Positions 6,900 through 10,343 of a stretch of 10,343 bases of DNA are shown piece by piece (the stretch's first letter is position 1; each line of letters starts with the position of its first letter). The DNA is taken from the NCBI GenBank assembly GCA_027618855.1, contig JAQCID010000023.1, positions 1 to 10,343 of the forward strand, read 5' to 3'. The position numbers and the translations under genes were made by a program. Below the pieces are notes generated by a model, which saw only the letters and a program-made list of their open reading frames with translations, searched no databases and was not told where the DNA came from. Origin of the DNA: Bacteroidota bacterium. Lineage in GTDB: Bacteria; Bacteroidota; Bacteroidia; Flavobacteriales_D; Sanyastnellaceae.

Positions 6900-7768
6900 T
6901 TGTAATACACCAATTTAAAATTATCAACCAAAACATACCCCGACTCTTCCCCGAGATCCAAGATGGCATCTAACGTCAATTCATACCCAAATGCAGAAGG
7001 GGTAGAAAATACCATTGGACCTAAATCCAGATACATTTTCTTCCATTCTTCCCCAGTGGGATTAAGCACAATGATCGGCGTCCTCTCGGGAGTTCCTCCA
7101 CCGATCGCTTCAAGACCTACGGCAAATGAGTTGTCACAACGATAATTAAACTCCAAATAGATCGGACCCGATTGGGGAAGGTTATAGAGCTGTTCCTGAG
7201 TGGTTGATGTAACCTGACTCTGTTCTGGGGACAGCAAGATCAATCCACTTGCGTTTCCTTCAAACACCAAATCTGGATTTACAGTTCTCACCACCTCTGC
7301 TGTGCTTGTATTGTTTGCTTCAAATCTATTTGCACTTTCAAAATCCTCCGCCAAAATAATTTGCGCACTTTCTATATAATTTGAATGAAATTCAACGGTC
7401 TTCATCCCGCCAGGAATATTCTCGACTTCCAATTCCATCGCCTTATAAAATGGATATGGTTTGCGTGTCGCAGAGATCCCGTTGACTCTGATACCTGCTT
7501 GAACAATGAGCTCGGAAACACCCACACTTGTATCCGTTATAAAAGGAATACTCGCCGGAAGGGGGAACACGCCTAAGACATCCGTTTCAGTGTACACCCA
7601 AACTTCATTGATGTTATTCGAACTCGTACCTTGATCCTGAGTTGTGACCAAATCAAAGGATGAAACGATGACTTCAAATGGATCACCTGGCTTGTCAGAC
7701 CATAGACCACACCCTGAAAGCATCGCTGTCAATGCGAATGAAAATAGAACTTTATAGTTGGAATTCAC
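6896..7768 (-). CDS. predicted lipoprotein of unknown function, coupled to the glycosylphosphotransferase
   Basis: A 290-residue lipoprotein that I cannot name. From a GTG start at 7768 it has a short basic N-terminus, a hydrophobic stretch and a lipobox LSGC with Cys20, so it should be lipidated and sit in the inner or outer membrane. Residues 30-115 are beta-rich, with WVYTETDVLGVFPLP followed by a VNGISATRKPYPFY stretch, a pattern I associate with Bacteroidota lipoproteins with a carboxypeptidase- or PEGA-like N-terminal domain (recollection, not checked). The C-terminal half (about 135-290) runs from EDFESANRFE to WKKMYLDL and VLVDNFKLVY, which suggests a jelly-roll, carbohydrate-binding-like fold (inference). 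GTG is chosen because the longer in-frame start (TTG at 7816) would put 16 residues before the signal peptide and cross the promoter. It overlaps the transferase start by ATGA, suggesting a linked role in surface polysaccharide handling. Confidence 0.8.
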   Translation of the reverse strand: MNSNYKVLFSFALTAMLSGCGLWSDKPGDPFEVIVSSFDLVTTQDQGTSSNNINEVWVYTETDVLGVFPLPASIPFITDTSVGVSELIVQAGIRVNGISATRKPYPFYKAMELEVENIPGGMKTVEFHSNYIESAQIILAEDFESANRFEANNTSTAEVVRTVNPDLVFEGNASGLILLSPEQSQVTSTTQEQLYNLPQSGPIYLEFNYRCDNSFAVGLEAIGGGTPERTPIIVLNPTGEEWKKMYLDLGPMVFSTPSAFGYELTLDAILDLGEESGYVLVDNFKLVYYK

Positions 7769-7787
7769 TTGAATGGGTTTCTTTTGA

Positions 7788-7816
7788 CAAATGTACAGAC
7801 CTAAGCGCGGAGTCAA
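7788..7816 (-). promoter_or_regulatory. Bacteroidota promoter for the lipoprotein/glycosylphosphotransferase operon
   Basis: On the minus strand a -33 ATTG (TTG at 7816-7814) is followed after 18 bp by TACATTTG (7795-7788), a perfect TAnnTTTG -7 box. This is the best complete promoter in the window. It would start transcription about 14 nt upstream of the GTG at 7768, and its -33 element overlaps the end of the DksA-like gene. Confidence 0.65.
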
Positions 7817-8149
7817 TCATGGACAACGAACGCACTTTGTCGCACCAGGCACAATAAGGATCCTTCCCACCGGGATAACCTCTCCACAACCAACACAACG
7901 ACCGAACTTATCATCATTTAGTCTCGCAAGGGCAGATTCTAAGCCTTTACGCTGGATCTCTAATTGCCTTAATGCAGCCTCATTTATGCTGCGATTGTTA
8001 ATGGCATCCATGCGACTAACCCTACCTATTGCTACGGATGGAGGGATGGGCTCCGTCAATTCTCTGTACTCAAGAATACGTTCGTCAATGTCAATAATCT
8101 TGCGATGAATACGATTGCGGATATCTATCTTCTCTTTGTCGGTCAACAT
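7817..8149 (-). CDS. short DksA/TraR-type C4 zinc-finger protein
   Basis: A 110-residue member of the DksA/TraR family, which binds the secondary channel of RNA polymerase and changes promoter response; whether this short form acts the same way is inference. Residues 1-32 and 50-80 look like the two helices of a coiled coil, with the conserved GRVSRMDAI segment at 42-50 near the turn. The C-terminal zinc finger is C85-x2-C88-x17-C106-x2-C109, followed by one residue. E. coli DksA is 151 residues, so this is a compact form. The ATG at 8149 is chosen over a GTG two codons upstream. It is divergent from transaldolase. The lipoprotein start is 48 nt downstream but has its own promoter overlapping this gene's end, so they are at most partly co-transcribed. 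Confidence 0.88.
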   Translation of the reverse strand: MLTDKEKIDIRNRIHRKIIDIDERILEYRELTEPIPPSVAIGRVSRMDAINNRSINEAALRQLEIQRKGLESALARLNDDKFGRCVGCGEVIPVGRILIVPGATKCVRCP

Positions 8150-8163
8150 GGGCACAATATGGC

Positions 8164-8171
8164 TAATTTTG
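8164..8171 (+). promoter_or_regulatory. Bacteroidota -7 box ahead of transaldolase
   Basis: The plus strand reads TAATTTTG, a perfect TAnnTTTG match, 40 nt before the transaldolase ATG, giving a leader of about 35 nt. The nearest TTTG (8135-8138) is 25 bp upstream, longer than the usual spacing, so the -33 element is uncertain. Confidence 0.5.
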
Positions 8172-8211
8172 CACTACCTACAATCCAATTAACTACTCAA
8201 TTTCAGAGAAC

Positions 8212-8868
8212 ATGAAGTTTTTTATCGATACAGCCAACCTAGAACAAATCCGTGAAGCTTCGGAATTTGGTGTTCTTGACGGAGTAACAACCAACCCGTC
8301 TCTGATGGCGAAAGAAGGAATCTCTGGAAAAGAGAATATCATCGCACATTATAAAGCAATATGTGAAATTGTGGATGGGGACGTTTCTGCTGAAGTCATC
8401 GCGACTGATTATGAGGGAATGATTAAAGAAGGCGAAGCATTGGCTGCGCTTCATGAAAACATTGTCGTAAAAATCCCGATGACAAGGGACGGAATTCGCG
8501 CCATTTCATATTTCACTGATCAAGGAATTAGAACGAACTGCACCCTTGTGTTCTCTGCTGGACAAGCACTTCTTGCAGCAAAAGCTGGAGCGACATATGT
8601 CAGCCCTTTTATAGGACGACTTGACGATATAAGCACTGATGGACTGGAGTTAATCGAAACCATCCGTGAGATTTACGACAATTACGAATTTTCAACTCAA
8701 ATCCTGGCCGCGAGCGTTCGCCACACAATGCATATCATCAACTGTGCACAAATTGGCGCTGATGTCATGACGGGGCCACTTAGTGTCATCCTTGGATTAC
8801 TGAAACACCCTTTAACGGATGCTGGTCTCGCTCAGTTTTTAGCGGACCATGCAAAAGCGAATAGCTAA
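8212..8868 (+). CDS. tal: transaldolase (small TalC/MipB-type)
   Basis: A 218-residue class I aldolase of the small transaldolase/fructose-6-phosphate aldolase group, cytosolic, in the non-oxidative pentose phosphate pathway. It opens with FIDTANL (4-10) and TTNPSLM (26-32). The Schiff-base lysine is Lys87 in VVKIPMT, and NCTLVFS (109-115) follows. Two positions separate the subgroups: Glu61 (AEVIAT) where E. coli FsaA has Gln59, and Phe133 (SPFIGRLDD) where FsaA has Tyr131. Both are of the transaldolase kind, so transaldolase is favoured over fructose-6-phosphate aldolase. The ATG at 8212 fits the family N-terminus. The Sua5/YciO gene follows 35 nt after the stop on the same strand, with a short inverted repeat in between. 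Confidence 0.93.
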   Translation: MKFFIDTANLEQIREASEFGVLDGVTTNPSLMAKEGISGKENIIAHYKAICEIVDGDVSAEVIATDYEGMIKEGEALAALHENIVVKIPMTRDGIRAISYFTDQGIRTNCTLVFSAGQALLAAKAGATYVSPFIGRLDDISTDGLELIETIREIYDNYEFSTQILAASVRHTMHIINCAQIGADVMTGPLSVILGLLKHPLTDAGLAQFLADHAKANS

Positions 8869-8885
8869 ACGATTGCATTCGTTTA
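8866..8885. repeat. perfect 7-bp inverted repeat at the transaldolase stop codon
   Basis: TAAACGA, a six-base spacer TTGCAT, then TCGTTTA. The left arm begins with the transaldolase stop codon. The stem has only two GC pairs and no T-run follows on either strand, so it is a poor intrinsic terminator. It could be a weak hairpin in the tal-Sua5 mRNA or a protein-binding dyad. Confidence 0.4.
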
Positions 8886-8903
8886 AAAGTATTCACCCTC
8901 ATT

Positions 8904-9524
8904 TTGATCATCAACATTCATCCCGACAATCCCGATCCGAAAGGCATACGGGAAGCTGTTAAAATACTGAATCGAGATGGGGTCATTGTCATTCCTACAG
9001 ACACCGTTTACAGTTTCGCCAGTGTCCTTGGAAACAGCAAGGGGTTTGATCGGATCGCCCGAATTAAGGGCCTTCGCCCCAACAAAGCTCACTTCTCTTT
9101 GCTGTGCTCAGACTTAAGTGATTTGGCGCAATACACACGGCCATTGCCGAACGAGGTTTTCAAACTGATGAAGAGAGCATTGCCTGGTCCATTTACATTT
9201 ATTTTGGAGTCTGGAGGAAATGTTCCAAAGCTATTCCGAAGTACGAAAAAGACCATAGGCATCCGTGTTCCCGACAACAACATCGCCCGTGCAATCATGC
9301 GCGAAATCGGCAAACCACTGATTGTGTCATCTGTGCACGATGAAGACCATGTGCTTGAATATACAACAGACCCCGAGCTCATCGAAGAACGTCAAGGTCA
9401 TGCTGTGGATGCCGTAATCAATGGAGGGTATGGAGAACTTTACGCTTCTACAATTATAGATTGCACATCCGGCATACCCGAAATAATTAGAGAAGGGCGA
9501 GGTGATATAAGCGGATTGATTTAA
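8904..9524 (+). CDS. threonylcarbamoyl-AMP synthase family protein (Sua5/YciO/TsaC type)
   Basis: A 206-residue protein of the YrdC-like family. TsaC/Sua5 members make threonylcarbamoyl-AMP from threonine, bicarbonate and ATP for the t6A37 tRNA modification. Motifs are PTDTVY 31-36, KGLRP 55-59, LPGPFTFIL 93-101, GIRVP 119-123, SS at 142-143, STIID 182-186 and REGRGD 196-201. Length and the INIHPDNPD start match E. coli YciO, a paralogue with weak activity, but the SVHDED (143-148) and EYTTDPELI (152-160) segments resemble what I recall of the main Bacteroidota Sua5 protein, so a true t6A role is likely though not proven. The start is a TTG at 8904; the only in-frame room upstream reaches a stop at 8862, with no ATG. 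It is probably co-transcribed with transaldolase. Its TAA overlaps the pcm stop. Confidence 0.88.
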   Translation: MIINIHPDNPDPKGIREAVKILNRDGVIVIPTDTVYSFASVLGNSKGFDRIARIKGLRPNKAHFSLLCSDLSDLAQYTRPLPNEVFKLMKRALPGPFTFILESGGNVPKLFRSTKKTIGIRVPDNNIARAIMREIGKPLIVSSVHDEDHVLEYTTDPELIEERQGHAVDAVINGGYGELYASTIIDCTSGIPEIIREGRGDISGLI

Positions 9525-10174
9525 TCTCTGGCTTTCGCTTCTAACATCGGAACAAATGCGGCAACGCCGTGATCCTTCTTATGAAACTCTGACTCTCCGA
9601 CCCTGTCAATGGTAAGCATGCGTTGTGTCTCACCCTCGCCTACTGGAATCACCAACCTACCACCTATGGCAAGTTGACTCAAAAGCGCCTTGGGAACAAA
9701 TGGGGCACCACAGGTGACAATAATCCCCTTGTAAGGAGCAAACACTTCCTTCCCTTTATATCCATCTCCATAATAAAGTGTAGGAGCATAGCCCATTTTC
9801 TTCAACAAAGGTCCAGAGAGGTCATGAAGATCCTTCTGTCTTTCAATTGAATATACTTTCATTCCAAGTTCACAAAGCACAGCACATTGATACCCTGAAC
9901 CAGTGCCTATTTCGAGCACTTTGTCACCCGATTTACACTGAAGCAATTGCGTTTGATGCGCGACGGTTTGTGGCTGAGATATGGTTTGTCCTGAAGCAAT
10001 CGGAAACGCCTTATTTGTATACGCAAATTGTTCGAAAGAGGAATCTAAAAAAAAATGTCGTGGCACATTTCCAATGGCAGATAAGATTTCCTCATTGCAA
10101 ACATCCAAGTCTCTGAGTTTTTCCACCAACTTCTTGCGAAGACCTTTGTGCCTGTAATTATCCTCTGTTTTCAC
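9521..10174 (-). CDS. pcm: protein-L-isoaspartate O-methyltransferase
   Basis: A 217-residue SAM-dependent methyltransferase that methylates abnormal L-isoaspartyl residues in damaged proteins so they can revert, a cytosolic protein-repair role. Motifs are the substrate loop IASGQTISQPQTVA at 59-72, SAM motif VLEIGTGSGYQ at 86-96, GDGY at 136-139, APF 157-159 and PVGEG at 177-181, ending in FVPML. Length is typical (about 210-220). The start is a GTG at 10174, chosen because the protein then begins MKTEDNYRHKGLRKKLVE like other family members; an in-frame TTG at 10231 would add 19 unlikely residues. A weak -7-like box lies 4 nt before this GTG. It converges on the Sua5-type gene, the two stop codons overlapping in TTAA at 9521-9524. 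Confidence 0.93.
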   Translation of the reverse strand: MKTEDNYRHKGLRKKLVEKLRDLDVCNEEILSAIGNVPRHFFLDSSFEQFAYTNKAFPIASGQTISQPQTVAHQTQLLQCKSGDKVLEIGTGSGYQCAVLCELGMKVYSIERQKDLHDLSGPLLKKMGYAPTLYYGDGYKGKEVFAPYKGIIVTCGAPFVPKALLSQLAIGGRLVIPVGEGETQRMLTIDRVGESEFHKKDHGVAAFVPMLEAKARD

Positions 10175-10178
10175 AATA

Positions 10179-10186
10179 GAAAGATA
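10179..10186 (-). promoter_or_regulatory. possible -7 box for pcm
   Basis: The minus strand reads TATCTTTC, one mismatch from TAnnTTTG, ending 4 nt before the chosen GTG. No -33 TTG is seen at a suitable distance. It is listed because the spacing equals that at the EEP, aroK and DUF4494-like genes. Confidence 0.3.
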
Positions 10187-10255
10187 ATGCACTGATCTTT
10201 TAAATTGTGGATAGATTGTGGGAATTCTCAATAATCAATTTGTTGAAAAGCCCCC

Positions 10256-10263
10256 TAATTTTA
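10256..10263 (+). promoter_or_regulatory. possible -7 box for the DUF4494-like gene
   Basis: The plus strand reads TAATTTTA, one mismatch from TAnnTTTG, ending 4 nt before the ATG at 10268. A TTTG at 10239-10242 is 13 bp upstream, too close for a standard -33 element. Confidence 0.3.
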
Positions 10264-10267
10264 TCAC

Positions 10268-10343
10268 ATGAAAAAGCATTGGTTTAATTGTAAGGTGAGT
10301 TATATGAAACCCGACTCTGAGGGGACGGAAGCAAAAAAAACGG
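10268..10343 (+). CDS. DUF4494-like protein (N-terminal fragment, cut by window edge)
   Basis: The reading frame from the ATG at 10268 stays open to the window end (25 codons) and begins MKKHWFNCKVSYMKPDSEG. The W-F-x-C-K-V-x-Y opening followed by a charged G-x-E-x-K-K turn matches my recollection of DUF4494, a small Bacteroidota family whose N-terminus reads like WFECKVRYEK. Its function is not known to me. It is divergent from pcm, with 93 nt between the two start codons, and a near-consensus -7 box sits just before the ATG. The call rests on a short segment. Confidence 0.6.
   Translation, partial: MKKHWFNCKVSYMKPDSEGTEAKKT

Noticed and set aside
7769..7816. N-terminal extension of the lipoprotein from a TTG at 7816
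   Set aside because: The TTG coincides with the -33 element and the extension precedes the signal peptide; the GTG at 7768 puts the lipobox Cys at residue 20.
10175..10231. N-terminal extension of pcm from a TTG at 10231
   Set aside because: The additional 19 residues are not family-like, and the GTG at 10174 gives the usual N-terminus and length.
1..10343. Search for defence systems, CRISPR arrays, transposases, integrases, attachment sites and toxin-antitoxin pairs
   Set aside because: No repeat array, terminal inverted repeats, recombinase or toxin/antitoxin-like small gene pair could be seen; the content is housekeeping and envelope genes.

Overview
The window looks like an ordinary, gene-dense piece of a Bacteroidota chromosome, probably Flavobacteriales-like. 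The evidence is the TAnnTTTG -7 promoter boxes ahead of several genes, start codons without clear Shine-Dalgarno sequences, a DUF4494-type N-terminus at the right edge (a family I know from Bacteroidota), a Bacteroidota-type Sua5/YciO protein, and moderate GC. I see no insertion sequence, phage gene, CRISPR array, tRNA or rRNA, and no gene-free stretch longer than about 170 bases.

Left part (1-3503). On the minus strand, a secreted endonuclease/exonuclease/phosphatase-family protein (55-903) is followed 9 nt later by the first 15 codons of type II 3-dehydroquinate dehydratase (aroQ), cut by the window edge. Divergent from these, an RlmD/RumA-type RNA uracil-C5 methyltransferase (967-2439) and a PyrR-like phosphoribosyltransferase (2447-2959) form a two-gene plus-strand operon. 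It runs head-on into shikimate kinase (aroK, 2976-3503, minus), so two shikimate-pathway enzymes lie within 3.5 kb.

Middle part (3571-8149, all minus strand). In transcription order: a short DksA/TraR-type C4 zinc-finger protein, an unrecognised lipoprotein, a polyprenyl glycosylphosphotransferase that should start surface-polysaccharide synthesis, an OmpA-domain envelope protein, and a fumarylacetoacetate hydrolase-family enzyme. The lipoprotein/transferase pair and the OmpA/hydrolase pair each share an ATGA stop-start overlap, which suggests translational coupling. The lipoprotein has its own good Bacteroidota promoter. This is the most accessory-looking part of the window and is about the cell envelope.

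Right part (8212-10343). Transaldolase and a threonylcarbamoyl-AMP synthase family protein (Sua5/YciO) are on the plus strand. They converge on protein-L-isoaspartate O-methyltransferase (pcm, minus), with stop codons that overlap within one TTAA. Divergent from pcm, the first 25 codons of a DUF4494-like protein run off the right edge.

I do not see a clearly novel multi-gene system. The points most worth a second look are the apparently leaderless starts (a -7-like box ending exactly 4 nt before the start codon in four genes), the RlmD homologue without its iron-sulfur cysteines, and the lipoprotein coupled to the polysaccharide-initiating transferase.
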